DNA from: Spisula solida
Taxonomy: Eukaryota > Mollusca > Bivalvia > Venerida > Mactridae
Length of the DNA: 64,000 nt
NCBI GenBank assembly: GCA_947247005.1
Contig: OX365944.1
Coordinates: forward strand, 2,430,501 to 2,494,500
Reading direction: 5' to 3'
Shown here: positions 12,424 through 24,279 of the stretch, piece by piece
Layout: each line of letters begins with the position of its first letter
How positions within the stretch are numbered: the first letter of the stretch is position 1
Notes under the pieces: model-generated
Told to the model about the DNA's origin: nothing
What the model saw: the letters and a program-made list of their open reading frames with translations, nothing else
Databases searched by the model: none
Translations under genes and position numbers: made by a program

Positions 12424-13117
12424 CCCGCCCACCACACCCTTATCACGTCATTTTAATGGAAATAATGATAGAATGTTGATATGAATGATATTGCCTCTAA
12501 TGTTTATATGTTACAGTATTGTGGACTGGTTTATAGTGTGGACTTGGTATAGCGGCATCTCCGAGTAGAATATAATCTAAGACAGCACTGTGTCATCCAG
12601 GTAGAAGTCCTGGCGTAGTTCCGACATATAGTAATGATAAGCGAGGACACATACCATTCAGGACGTCTGACGTTCATCAGAACAAAGTCATCATACTTCA
12701 GCAAATATCTGTGCGGAAGGACATGGAACAATATCAAGTATCCGAGGATTATTCCGTGACCATCTACTACAGTGTTTAAATCTAGTGTTAGTTCTTCATT
12801 AATAAAATTATAATTTTTTACGTGTGCAAGTGCTGGCGCTGAAATTCAGAGATGCGGGAAGACATTATGTGTAATATATACCAAGTGCGTTATACGTTGT
12901 CGGGGTTAATATATTTGTATTATGCAATTGAAGTTTCTCTTATGTAAGATGTCGCATACAGTAAGGTTTCACAAACGAACCTAATCAAATATATTAATAT
13001 CTGGGTCAATAAAAGCAAAAATTTAACAAGTAAAGTTCAATATTGGAAAGTCTGTTTAAGAAAGTGAAACCTTGTTGTACGCAATTTTTTAGTATTTTTA
13101 AATCAAACCGTCTGGCA
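12424..13117. other. Private interior of element 2
   Basis: 694 bp unrelated to the interior of element 1. It starts abruptly with CCCCGCCCACCAC, has a less AT-rich middle (about 12,540-12,770), and an AATAAA at about 12,801. This could be captured host sequence. No continuous frame longer than about 70 codons is present. Confidence 0.4.
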
Positions 13118-13371
13118 GCGGAAAATTCTTCAATTTAGGAGCGATCGGGGGTGTACATGGGTCTAATCAATGTGGATAGAATAACTTTTATACATTGACT
13201 ACATTGCATGCTTATAATCGCTTTATTCCACAGTGAAAAATGTGGGGTGAACAGCGAGTAATAAGCTTCTAAAACTAATCTACGGGCTTGGGTTAAATAA
13301 GCATTAAAGAACTGGCCAGATAGCTTTGACTAGGCGCTCTTTAATAGCTTTCTTTTGAGTAGGATCTTTGC

Positions 13372-13777
13372 TCGCCAAGCGGCGATGGTTTATTTGTTGC
13401 ACTGGTTTATTTATGTACAAGCGTACTTATTGCTCGGCATGCGCCGATTATTGCTCGCCATGCGGCGAATACTAGTATTGGAATATTGCTCGGCATGCGC
13501 CGATTCTTGCTCGCCATGCGGCGAATACTAGTATTGGAATATTGCTCGGCATGCGCCGATTATTGCTCGCCATGCGGCGAATATTGCTCGGCATGCGCCG
13601 ATTATTGCTCGCCATGCGGCGATTATTCACTTGGGTACAGGCGGGTACCTTGCGGACTGACTGGTTTTATTGCACGCCATGCGGCGTTTATAATAGTTAA
13701 AATGGTAGGCCATGCGGCCATGGTTCGTTTGAATGCCATGCGGCATTCATGTATATTCTTCATACGCCAGGCGGCGT
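13372..13777. repeat. Array of ANGC-loop hairpins, copy 2
   Basis: The same series as at 11,248-11,653, shifted by 2,124 bp, with no differences that I can see. The 99-residue frame running through it is an artefact of the repeat. Confidence 0.85.
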
Positions 13778-13876
13778 CAACATAAGGAGAGTTACCGTGC
13801 AACATGGGAAGGGTTTTCGGATTTCAAAAATGTCGCCCCTGATCGCTCCAAGTAAATTCATTAATAGCATATCTTT

Positions 13877-13942
13877 CTCCGCAGTGTATAAATGCGGAGG
13901 AATTCGTCATATGTGTAACTCCGTAGTGTTTAAATACGGAGT
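13877..13942. repeat. Two hairpins with GTGTNTAAA loops, copy 2
   Basis: Exact counterpart of 11,753-11,818 in the second right arm. Confidence 0.8.
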
Positions 13943-14291
13943 GATTACTTGTTTTAATTCTACGCTGCCATGACCATATCTGCCAAAATACACATTAATC
14001 CGTCTGTTATACGTATATATTTGAAATATATTATCATAACAATTGGTTATATAGAAGTACCAAATGCTAGAATTATACAGTATGAATCATACAAAGTGGT
14101 TGTCGTTATTGATCATAATAGTTTGGCAACACCGAACGGGCACTCATTGGTCCTCTCGTATTTATAATTGTGTAATAACAACTACACACCGTAAGCGCGT
14201 ATTAAATGGTGACAATACCAAACCCAATAGGATAATGGAGGGACGCGGAAGAATGAGTGCCGGTTGGGGTTTTTGTCGGGCTAAGAGTCCT

Positions 14292-14299
14292 GAAATAAT
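14292..14299. other. Target-site duplication, right copy (GAAATAAT)
   Basis: It restores the flank: GAAATAAT continues into TGAAATTCAGGCATA, matching the empty sites in units 2 and 3. Confidence 0.85.
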
Positions 14300-16490
14300 T
14301 GAAATTCAGGCATATACTATTGCTGTTCTTTTCTTTTTCAAATTTGTGTATAGCATATTTCGTGTTCTAGCATTCATTTCCGTACTAAATACTGTAAAAT
14401 GAGAATTTTATCGATGGGTTATTCGTTTGCTATATTTGCTAAATCGCGAAAATATTTTACTCTTGCACATAAATAATGACAGTAAAAGGGCAAACAATAG
14501 TTCTTTCTCAAGTTTAAAAATCTAGAACTACTTTAATATCAATTCGTTAAATTTTGGACATCAAGAAAATATATGACTTCGCAGTACTTCATGTAATTTT
14601 AACATCATCATAATGATGTCTGTCTTTATCATTATAATCCTCACTTATTCCATGCGACAAATTTTAAAAATGATCTTCAAAATATGTATTTAGTATTAAT
14701 TTGAAAATACCTTTTTAAAGTCGAATATTGTTTTCAAAATAAAGTGAATGTTATAGGAGTTTAAGTGCATTGAACGTGTTCCATGTTCTACATATATAAA
14801 GATAGATATCTACAACAACACGCGTTGAATTAATTAATAATATGGTATTTTTATGTGCTATATATTGAGTATGGGTAAGTACGAATAACACCAGGGAACC
14901 CGATTATAAGTGCATCTCCTTTTGTAGACAGCGTTTGATCAAACGGTCTACACTTACTTCTAAAAGCAAACCACATCATCATCATCATATAGTGTATACT
15001 TCGGCGGCAATATTTACTGAGAACTTAGAATATTCCGTAAGCTTATTTCCGTCGTCCGCCCCCCCGTGCAGACACGAATTGCCGAGGACCCTCATTCCAA
15101 TTTCCAATATGTTTTCATACAAGTATAAGTGTGTGATGTATTGATGGCATACATGTATATTGTCCTACATTCTGTTACATTAAGCAGTGTAGCAATACCA
15201 CGTGACTTTAGGCTACAGGTCTTAGACCTACATTTTCCACGGTTTCATAGGGTGCTGGATAAAACGGCACCGCTGCTTATATTCATGGAAAGTGAATAAG
15301 TGTCCCCTTAGAATGGCGTATATTTCAAAGAAATCGATAAAGAAATGAAATACTCATGACTATTTTTGTTTTCCCATGTTGACAAATTTCGTTTTGGACC
15401 CGTAGCCAAAAGTCACATTGTATTGCTACACTGATAAAGTTTACATCTGGTATTGACGCTGAGATTTTCAAATCAATGCAGTCGCCACACGTATTTCAGA
15501 ACCTCGGAAATTAGTTCGTCTAATCGAGAATTCGACATTAACGTCTAGGAAACATAGCACTCGACAGTTGTACATGTACAATTAAAAGAACGGAACATTC
15601 TGGACTTTCGAAACAAACTTAACAGACTTAACGGAATATTAGATTTAAACGTGTTCGACATAATGATATTCTACTTTATCTCATTAGCAAACTGATTAGA
15701 ATCATGCATGCCATTACTTCATTGTCGGAATATAAGCGCTCGTGATCCACACCAACACCTAATGTTTCTCTGGCTTTCAATCAGCTGCAGGCTTTTTAAA
15801 CAACTTGAATTTTAATATTTCTAACATGTTTTACGTTCTTGAAACGCGTTCTTGTAAAGTGCAGTTTTTCTTGTGCTAAAGTGTACTGTGGTGTATAAAT
15901 ATATTTTGCCCTCATTACATGACATCCATTGCGAATGACGTCAATAGCTTTGAAATGTATATACTAACTCGTACATTTTGAATTTGACAATACAAAAACT
16001 TTGCAACGTCAAATTCTTGTTATGAAATCAAATTTATTGTTGCAGTCAGTTGTGGTCTGATGTGGTCAGTTGATGTATTTCGACAAAAAAAAACATACCA
16101 TACTTTTTATTACATTTGCGTCTGTATCAAACTCCGTATTAGGCTATATTGTTCAGCACATACACATACACTATTTACGCTGCCATGTATGTTTGACCTA
16201 TTGTTAGCACATGTCCTGGAATTTATTTCTTTATATTATTTATTCTGTTTGATATTACACTTATTTTTTTTTGTATTAAATCTCAATAATAACCATATAT
16301 AGGCGTCTGTGTTGTAACTGGTCCCATAATATACATCGCCTTCCCACTGGCACTCGACAAGAAAAACAATTTTATAAATAGCCGTGGCCTTTAATCTAAA
16401 TCAAATATAGGTTGTAGGCCACTGCTATTCATATTCTTGCCTGGTCCTGAGTCATGCAGTGCGCCTTCATACCTGAACTTATGCCCCCCT
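14300..16490. other. Duplicated non-coding block, unit 1
   Basis: Aligned with 25,359-28,490 (unit 2, minus the TTAA element) and, up to about 15,850, with 38,890-39,450 (unit 3). It includes CATCATCATCAT at about 14,976 and an imperfect hairpin around CCGTGGCC at about 16,382. No gene is seen. Confidence 0.5.
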
Positions 16491-16494
16491 AGAT

Positions 16495-16600
16495 AGCCTA
16501 TTGGTAAGGAGTTCGCTTCTCAGGGGTGTCGAGTGTGATCACTTGCGTCCGCTTCCAGTGTGACTCAGGAGTGTCTAGTGTGATCATTGGCCCAAACCTA
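16495..16600. repeat. Degenerate tRNA-derived SINE fragment, unit 1
   Basis: ATAGCCTATTGGTAAGG resembles the A-box region of the intact SINE at 37,556, and GGGTGTCGAGTGTGATC resembles that SINE's tail. The B box between them is missing. A parallel copy is at 28,500-28,610. Confidence 0.4.
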
Positions 16601-16629
16601 AAACAATAATGGTGCTGAAATATCTCACT

Positions 16630-16826
16630 TGCTTTATTTAGTTCCAGGAAACTCTTTAATATGTCCGGTGTCAGGATAATAATTAAGACTCGGTAGTCTC
16701 CATACTGGTTTGCTGTTACATCTGGAGTATGAGAAGGTTGTATCATCTCATCTATCTTATCCTAGTACCCATTGATTGGATTATGATCAAGACAAATAAC
16801 CAAAGAAGAGGCATAACGTGGTCCAT
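16630..16826 (-). pseudogene. Broken copy of the signal-peptide exon, unit 1
   Basis: On the minus strand this repeats the exon at 28,650-28,848. The first 22 codons, including the hydrophobic leader, are intact from the ATG at 16,826. A 1-bp deletion after GGTACTAGG then shifts the frame into a stop, and the donor has changed from GCAG|GTGAG to GCAA|GTGAG. It is a decayed duplicate. Confidence 0.45.
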
Positions 16827-16924
16827 GTTTACGACTCTTGAACACCTTGACTGCGCTGACGATATAGACTCCTGTCATTAGAGTTGAATCATATGCAAGA
16901 AAAAACAAGTCCCCTTAATCACAA

Positions 16925-17435
16925 TACAAGCCAATAGATTATATTAAGTCAGACAGGGAAGGCAGCACTCAACCTAACCAGCCGAGCACAGACAACATTA
17001 AAAACACACAAAGCAATGAAAACACGGCACCCCGTCCTGAAAGTCTGCCGCTTCAGTCAGTCAAACTAAAGCGGAACGAGAGTCATGTGACGAGAAAACT
17101 ACAACCGGACACCACACACGACAAGGACAATCTACAACATATATATAGTGTACATGCAATTCCGAAAGACACGAAGCAGCCCTGCGCCGGACAACGAAAT
17201 TGCAGAATAGCAAATACAAATTGAACAAAGTTCAACAAAAAGGCACAATAGCGAAATATTTTTGTATTTTTGTATTTTTACTATCAAGTGGACAATACTT
17301 ACATAGGGGAAGGTTGACCAAAGGGCTTCCGCCTTGGTACGGACAGCGACAAATGTCACTGGGGGCTTAAACGTTTTACAGTGCATCCAATCACACACTT
17401 ACCCAATAGACAACCTTATAGTACATTACAGTGTA
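16925..17435. other. Unit 1-specific insert
   Basis: Absent from the matching place in unit 2 (about 28,920). GACAGGGAAGGCAGCACTCA near 16,950 recurs at about 52,204, so this is an interspersed repeat. No coding evidence. Confidence 0.45.
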
Positions 17436-17439
17436 AATA

Positions 17440-18115
17440 AAAATTGGACTACAAATAAACGCCAAAAGACGCTATGAACAACACCAAACCAAATACCAGA
17501 CTATTTGCAGAAAATGTATAAATTGTTGATTTACCTAGGTTCACTCGTCAGTACCACATACACAACGTGCAATAATTTAAAGAACTGACTTTCAAAAGCA
17601 CGATCAGCATTCTTCAGACTACATCAATTTTTGATATCAGAACAAATAGCTGAAAAACAAATTTACAGCTACGTTTAATCCATTTTGCTGTATGAAAGCG
17701 AATACTGGAGAGTAACTAAGGCAGACATGCACTCACTGTCAAGTTTCCACCACAGCTGCCTACCACAAATCTGCAGAATATGTTGGCCAAACGGAATCTC
17801 GAACAAACAATTACTAGATCTGACTACTAGTAATTCCATCTGCATCACCCAACAAATACGACAGAGACGCTTTCGATGGTTAGGACATGACCTAAGAATG
17901 CCAGGGTCAAATAACACAAACATAGCCCTTCGATAAACACCTCAAGGTATGCGATCAAAAGGAAGACCGAAGATTACCTGGCGATATATAGAGCGTGCTT
18001 TGAGAGTTAGAATCATTCTGGGGAGAAGCGGAAATCATAGCAAACAAGAACATGGTTGAATGTAGAAATCTGGTGTCGACCTTACAATCCGAAACAGATC
18101 AAAGATGATTAGGTA
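17440..18115 (+). pseudogene. RTE-like LINE, 3' end of reverse-transcriptase ORF, unit 1
   Basis: Pieces in shifted frames read YLGSLVS (about 17,536), KARSAFFRLHQF (about 17,598), then YESEYWRVTKADMHSLSSFH, LPQICRICWPNGISNK, and RQRRFRWLGHDLRMPG (from 17,859). This series is the C-terminal part of RTE-clade LINE polyproteins, after the reverse transcriptase active site. Stops and frameshifts interrupt it, including TAA at 17,934, so it is inactive. The minus-strand frame over the same place is a shadow. Confidence 0.75.
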
Positions 18116-18127
18116 AGGTAAAGTCTC

Positions 18128-18372
18128 AATATTTTGTTACATCCCCTACACCATGCCATGGCAGGTATGTGGTATTTTTGTAACATCCCCTACTCCATGT
18201 CATGATAGGAATGTGGTATTTTTGTAACATATTTTTGTAACATCCCCTACACCATGTCATGAGAGGTATGTGGTATTTTTGTAACATCCCCTACTCCATG
18301 TCATGACAGGTATGTGGTGTTTTTGTAACATCCCTTACTTCATATCATGACAGATATGTGGTATTTTGTAAC
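18128..18372. repeat. 44-bp tandem repeat, unit 1
   Basis: Five to six copies of a unit containing TTTTTGTAACATCCCCTAC, TCCATGTCATGACAGG and TATGTGGT. It directly follows the LINE end, in the same order as at 29,627-29,815, so it predates the duplication. Confidence 0.8.
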
Positions 18373-18529
18373 AATGCTCTGATGGGGAAAACAACTCTCT
18401 TTATCAGCAATAGAACAGCTGCCGATCCCATTATTCTAAAGAACAAAATGCACACATGCTGAAAAAAGCTTAAAAGCAAATACTAATAAACGGAATCTAC
18501 GTGGCACATATTTGTTATGGGAACTTGTA

Positions 18530-19318
18530 TAATTTTATGTATTGATAATTCCGTTTGTTTTAGATTAATACTGTCTATCTTACTGACATGGATACTAGTA
18601 TCATCAATTTGAGTTTATTGGACTATATCTATACAACGTATCAATAATTTGTCCTCGAGGAACATATCATTCCAATCAAAGTAATGCTTACTATTTTAAT
18701 GAATTGAAAAATGTTGTCGCCGTTAAAAATATCATTTGAGGAAGATTTGAGGGGATACAACACTCAACAAAAACAACAGAGAAAAACTCAACAAAGAGAT
18801 AAACACAGTCCACATGTACAATCCACAACGAGAAACCAAAACTGTACACGAACAAATGAAACTTATCAGCTTAACAGGTCCAATAGACCATTGTGGTCAA
18901 CATAGGGGTGTGCATGCACTACTGCGACAGGTGAACGACCTGTTTTAAATTAATACTGTCTATCTTACTGACATGGATACTAGTATTTCACATCTTTTCC
19001 GAATGCTCCTTTATTATCTGATGACTTTATTACTCTTTAAAATCACTCATCAATTTGAATATATTGGACTATATTTATACAACGTATCAATAATTTGTCC
19101 TCGAGGAACATAGCATTCCAATCAAAGTACTGATTACTATTTTAATGAAATGAAAAATGTTGTCGCCGTTAAAAATGTCATTTGAGAAGGATTTCACTCA
19201 ACAAAAACAACAGAGCAAAAATCAACAAAGAGATAGACACATACCACATTTACAATCCACAACGAGAAACCAAAACGAAACTGATCAGCTTAACATGTCC
19301 AATAGACCATTGTGATCA
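18530..19318. repeat. Local duplication at the unit 1/unit 2 junction
   Basis: 18,555-18,894 is repeated at 18,943-19,318: same ACTGACATGGATACTAGTAT, TTTGTCCTCGAGGAACAT and CAACGAGAAACCAAAAC. A 45-bp spacer that also starts unit 3 (30,345) separates the two. It marks the recombination junction. Confidence 0.65.
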
Positions 19319-19960
19319 TGTGACATTTGTGTTATACATTTTATGCAACTGTTTCGGTATATCACAAATGGTAGATTACTGTTTGCCAATTCCAGTTCAA
19401 CTGTGTTCAGTATCGGACTCACATCTTATTCAAAGACTCAATATATGAACATGCTTAATCCAAACCAAAGAAAATACAAACTCTATAATTGACATGCTTC
19501 GTACGTCTATCAGCTAAACAACACATGAAAACTCGTAAATAATTACATTGTAGTTCTCGTATGTACGTCAATAATTGAAATGTCACTATTATGTTTATGT
19601 CTGAAAGTGATAGGAGGAAGATAATCGGCCAGTCAGTAAAAGCAATACTCCAAAGAAACAGCAGAGCCCGACAGGCACACAAAGCAATGTAAACAATTGC
19701 TAGTTATTTCAAGTCAAAGTAAAGAATAATGAGATTTGACAACTTATGATTGATTATTCAACTTATAAAAAAGCTATTGTTGAATGTTTGCTTACACTGC
19801 CAGCAGTGTATAATCAAATGGACTTGGTGTTATTGAACTATTTATAGTTCTATTGGTGTACAGTTTATTTAATGCTCTCATCCCATAGTACATGTGACAT
19901 GAGGTACAAAAATAATTACAAAGTACTTGTACATATAATCTAATTATACAGGACATACTA

Positions 19961-20836
19961 CACTCATTAAAAGTTATAAGTACACCAACTTGTTATGCTT
20001 GTATCTTTTTGTATTATACATGATAACTTGTTCATTGTTTGCATGTGTTCATGCGAGTAGTAAAACAACAATATCCGCTAATTGGATATTTGTATTTGAC
20101 TTGGTGTAAGCAGTGATCCGTGAACCCTCCAAATTTAGAAAAATGCATCTGCACAACACGTTGTATTGTATAATGTTGACTTTACACTGTCCAGCTATAC
20201 CAACACACCTAAAAAATAAAATCTAAATAATTTCGATTACAGAACGAACAAGAGATGTTTGTGAAATATGTATGTCTCATGACAACCAAATAGCCATGTA
20301 TTCTTTCTTTCATTCCTGCCTTGACCTTTGACCTATTGACCTACAAATTTGTAGAAGTCTTCTGCCGACGATTAGCAACCTGTCTGTAAAGTTTTACGAT
20401 CTTACGATCCACCGATCTTACGTTGTAGATCGGAAACCGTGGTGTATTCGAAGGTCACGGTAATTTTGACCTTTGAACCATAGCGACCTCAAAATCAACG
20501 GGGGTCATCTACTGATGATGAATAACCTCCATTTAAAGTTTGTGGGTTCTAGGTCCGACCGTTCAGGAGTCATTGATCGGTAAACAATTAGTCCACCAAC
20601 CGACCGATCGACATGCATGTGCAAAGAAAAAAAACAACACCATTTATGATACGGAGACATAAAAAACTTAGTTATTTACAATTTCTACGATGTTTAAACA
20701 TAATAACTTTATAATAAACATAATATCATACATTTTGTAGTTCTATATTGTGTAATATATCAAGCTAGAAGCAAAATGATATATTGGCATACATCGCTAT
20801 TTACTGTGTTGGTGTACTAATAATTTTTAATGTGTG
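19961..20836. mobile_element. Inverted-repeat element with nested repeat, unit 2
   Basis: The left end CACTCATTAAAAGTTATAAG and the complement of the right end (CACACATTAAAAATTATTAG) are inverted repeats of about 28 bp that continue into GTACACCAAC. Unit 1 lacks it (near 800); unit 3 has a longer version at 31,426-33,577. The target duplication is not clear. No transposase. Confidence 0.55.
20270..20635. repeat. GACCTCAAAATCAA-type interspersed repeat, unit 2
   Basis: Recognisable by CCTTGACCTTTGACC, GACCTCAAAATCAACGGGGG, GTTCTAGGTCCGACCG and ACCAACCGACCGATCGACA. The style is one I recall as widespread in marine invertebrate genomes. A second copy is at 33,010-33,360. It lies inside the inverted-repeat element. 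Confidence 0.5.
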
Positions 20837-21223
20837 CATATGTGTAAGCATGTTTGTTGTAGGAGAAAGTCCCATTCAAAATAAAAGTGCTACATACCGA
20901 TTTTCATGTACCATCGCATGTAAGACCTAAATATTCATTAGACAATCTCTCTCATCTCGTTCAAGTTATCAGATCAATCAGGAATATATTGCCAACGTTT
21001 GCAAGTCATTATACTTCAATTCACCATTGTTTACAAATCTTACTTCAATATCTCTTTTTGACACAAGGCCAATACATGGAACTTTCCCACGATTTCCGCT
21101 CGAAACTAAAATGTGTGTCAATGCCTGAATTTGTATCGTTCCTATCATGGCCCAATTTCAAATGAATGGTTACTATTGTCAGGGAAGGTTTATAGCAAAC
21201 TTGCATACAGTGTAGTTTGCATG
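20837..21223. other. Duplicated non-coding block, unit 2
   Basis: Equivalent of 810-1,218. It carries the longer form of the GTG-started frame (20,887-21,165). Differences from the unit 3 copy are mostly amino-acid replacing, arguing against a real protein. Confidence 0.5.
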
Positions 21224-21371
21224 TCAGGTCAATTGTGGTGTAGGGGAAGCTTCGGGGAAGTCATGAGACAATTTGTGATATAGGAAGGCATCGTGATGGA
21301 TCGGGTGGTATCGGAAATATATCGGGAGAACATCGCCGAGAGAGGAATTTCTCATAGGGACCAAGACATTT
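21224..21371. mobile_element. TTAAGC-family inverted-repeat element, truncated, unit 2
   Basis: It matches the right two-thirds of the element at 1,219-1,448; the left end has been deleted. Confidence 0.5.
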
Positions 21372-21410
21372 GATTATGAACATGTCATTTTCTTATTATT
21401 GTTATTGCAG

Positions 21411-21661
21411 GTGCTTGTATCATTGTCATGAACGAGGCTTTCATTCGTACGACTGAGTATTCAGAGGAACATCTTCCCGAACGGTTTCCACAAGCTGTAT
21501 ATCAAAACGGTTATTCATTTGAGCTTTCATGAATTGTGTTTGTCTTCTATATCGGCGCAGGTATTGCATTCTTGGTTGTGTCACATAAAAGAAAGGCGGA
21601 AATGGAAGAATGGGAAGACGACTTAGTCGAAGAGGATGGGCAAATGCAAATAAGACGATAA
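21411..21661 (+). pseudogene. Tetraspan terminal exon, copy 2 (stop in last span)
   Basis: The acceptor is intact (TTATTGCAG|GT). The frame reads through LPERFPQAVYQ into the last membrane span, where a TGG tryptophan codon seen in copies 1 and 3 has become TGA at 21,530-21,532. Beyond it the frame stays open to TAA at 21,661 and gives the fullest tail, EEWEDDLVEEDGQMQIRR, probably the ancestral C-terminus. The truncation would remove most of the last span, so this copy should be non-functional as an integral protein. Confidence 0.5.
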
Positions 21662-22199
21662 ACATGCAAAGAGATTGTGTTACGGAAGACGGATTGGAAG
21701 TGCGTTATGGTTTGTCATCTACGGTAGATTCTATCCCTAACTTCTGTTACATACAATTGATTTTCAAAGTTAAAGAGCTGTAGCTTTGATTCGTCCCGAG
21801 TGTAATGTCAAGAATATTGAAAATTCTTCTTCATTGGTGGAAAGATATTACAGAACTTCGGATGAAAATCGAAACAAGGTTTTTGATATATTGTACGTGT
21901 GCTAAAAGACAGATTTTTATCCCCGAACAGACAGGCGTGTGCATGCATCAAGCTATGATACGCACTCAGCGCTTCGTTTTCAAGTCTAAAACTCGAGGGA
22001 GATAACGCTCACAATATTTCTTGCTCACTGCATTCTGTTGCCATTATGTTGGCATATTTTCAGTACTGTATCCAACATATTTTATACACGGGTTAATTAA
22101 TAGTATAGCAACATTATCCCGCGTAAATGGTGCTTTGTATAGGCTTATTACTTACGTGTACATTCACTGTGTAGCTGTCCGTCTAAGTGTTGTCATTAC

Positions 22200-22395
22200 C
22201 TAAGTTTACAAATACTTTGTAAAACACTTTTCATTGGCTAATATTGTCAATAATTTGTAAAACAGGTTTTCATTGGCTAATATTTGTCAATACTTTATAA
22301 AGCAGGTTTTCATTGGCTATTACTTGTCAATAATTTGTAAAACAATTTTCAATGGCTATTTTTGTCAATTCTTTATGAAACAGGTTTTTATTGGT
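22200..22395. repeat. Minisatellite with CATTGGCTA motif, unit 2
   Basis: About four copies of the roughly 45-bp unit described at 2,790-3,075. Confidence 0.65.
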
Positions 22396-22554
22396 TATCC
22401 ATATTAATGTTTGTCTACAGACAAGTTGAATTATTGTGCTTCTCAAATTTCGATATGTTTCACCAAAATTATGTAAACATAGTTTATTTTACAATAAACT
22501 TTATGATACATTTGGCGAGCATTGACAGTAGGTTTGTCGAATAAGCGAACCAGT

Positions 22555-24130
22555 AGTAACACTTGTTACAACAATGAAAGGAAAAACATTTATTTCTCAT
22601 TTAAACCAAATTCTGTTAACACATGTGCCTCAAGCAGCTGAGTTTATCGGCACGTTGACCTCAAGTTTGAAGACACCTTGGTTGTCTGCAATGAATCGCA
22701 GAATTATCATGTTACTTTATGAAAATTCCATCTGATCATTGTGATACTGACGTACGCTATATCGTCTAAAATTTAAATTTCTGAAAATCTATTCATCAGA
22801 TGTGTGTCAAAATTTACGTAGAACCATAATTACATCCTACCTACTCCCATTTTAAATTTCATAATTTTTAATTACTTATTAAAACTAGTTTGTTCTTTAT
22901 TGTATATTGAAATTACATGTATTTGGACACTTTAACGCAGGGAGGTAATCTGGTTTTCCATTGATGTTTTACGGTATTTTTTTAACCGTTATAATCAGTG
23001 ATCAACGGGATTGACATTGGTGTGACGAAGGCGAAATATTTGAGGCCCGTATCAGTCGGATTAGTTAGGTATGTCGCTAGTATACAGATAATGTATAATA
23101 ATATCATGAAAAACAGTGAAAATCAAAACCTTGTTCACTAAGCTATGTACATACTCATACAATCATGTATATACAAATGTACACTCTGATGTTAACTTAA
23201 CAACTTAATAAATGCATTACAATGTTAATGTACACAATGATAGTAGTCTTATGACTGAACCAGGTCTAAAAAGTGAGTTATATATACTTCTACACAAACC
23301 TTGTGTTTGAAAACGACTTTCACCCCTTTAAAAGAATGCCTAATATTAAGCAGTCAAAATCGTTTGAAGACGCTGTAATTATATCGACAAAAAACCGTGA
23401 TTGTTAAACATGTTTGCAGGTTACTTTCTTTGAACGTAGGGCAACCAGGGGGTTAGCTGCATGTATTTTCATATTTTTAAGCTAATAGACCCGGAAATAT
23501 GACTCACACAAACAGTTCTATGTCAGACCTAAATTGGAACAATCATATTCATAACATCTGCCAGAAAGCCAACAAGACCAACAAGGTCACGTGTAATTGG
23601 AAGAAGTAATTGGAAGAAGATGCACAGACGGGCCTCGTATATGCTATATTAAATAGATTACAAATACGTAGTCTACCGTTAAAATTGGCTGTTGCATGTA
23701 TCGAGTCTTCTAACATGAAGTTTCATCGTAAACTACAAATATTTTACATAGAACTTATGAACAAAACTTTTTTTACACATGTCCGATGTTGCTTAGATTT
23801 AATTGTATATATATTAGGTAGATACATTTCATTAACTCGTGCAAAATATCATACTTGTAGGTGCAGTTAATACTGAGAAATCTTCATTTGAGACGATTTT
23901 TTTCAGCGCAAACGGGCTATACAACAATGTCATGAAAAACGTAACCATTATTTTCTCATTTAACCAAATTCTGTTAACGCGCGTGTCTCAAACAGCTGGG
24001 TTTATCTGCACGTTGACCTCAAGTTTTGAAGAAACCTTGGTTATCTGCAATGAATCGCAGAATTATCATGTTACTTTATTCAAATTCCATCTGATGATTG
24101 TGATACTGACGTACGCTATATCCACAAGGA
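22555..24130. repeat. Unit 2 internal duplication flanking an extra 1.1 kb
   Basis: The block 22,555-22,760 is repeated in diverged form at 23,925-24,125 (shared TTGACCTCAAGTTT, CTGCAATGAATCGCAG and GACGTACGCTATATC). Unit 3 is continuous at this point (about 35,340-35,560). The intervening 22,761-23,925 is private to unit 2. Confidence 0.6.
23517..23610 (+). pseudogene. LINE reverse-transcriptase fragment (CR1/L2/Jockey-like)
   Basis: The frame reads MSDLNWNNHIHNICQKANKT, the motif found downstream of the catalytic core in CR1/L2/Jockey-type reverse transcriptases (typically D-L-x-W-x-x-H-I then K-A-N). It is cut short by a stop at 23,607. Only about 30 codons are recognisable. Confidence 0.5.
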
Positions 24131-24279
24131 ATATCTGGTGACCTTTATCAAATTATGAGAAATATATAAACTGATTATACTTTAGTTTCATTATAGAAAC
24201 TGCGCAGACAATTGATCGATATTACGTGACTGTGTGCTTTTCTGTGAATTCATTTAAATTCGTCGGCACAAAATTTCGT

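Larger units (their letters stand above)
12176..14291. mobile_element. Large mobile element 2, 2,116 bp, same ends as element 1
   Basis: It lies head-to-tail after element 1: arm A (12,176-12,423), a different interior (12,424-13,117) and arm B (13,118-14,291). With shared ends, unshared interior and its own GAAATAAT on each side, it looks like a second mobile copy of the same family. No protein-coding capacity is seen. Confidence 0.75.

Noticed and set aside
17675..17923. Minus-strand frames over the LINE pieces (also 29,170-29,412)
   Set aside because: The plus strand carries the recognisable reverse-transcriptase motifs; these are shadows.
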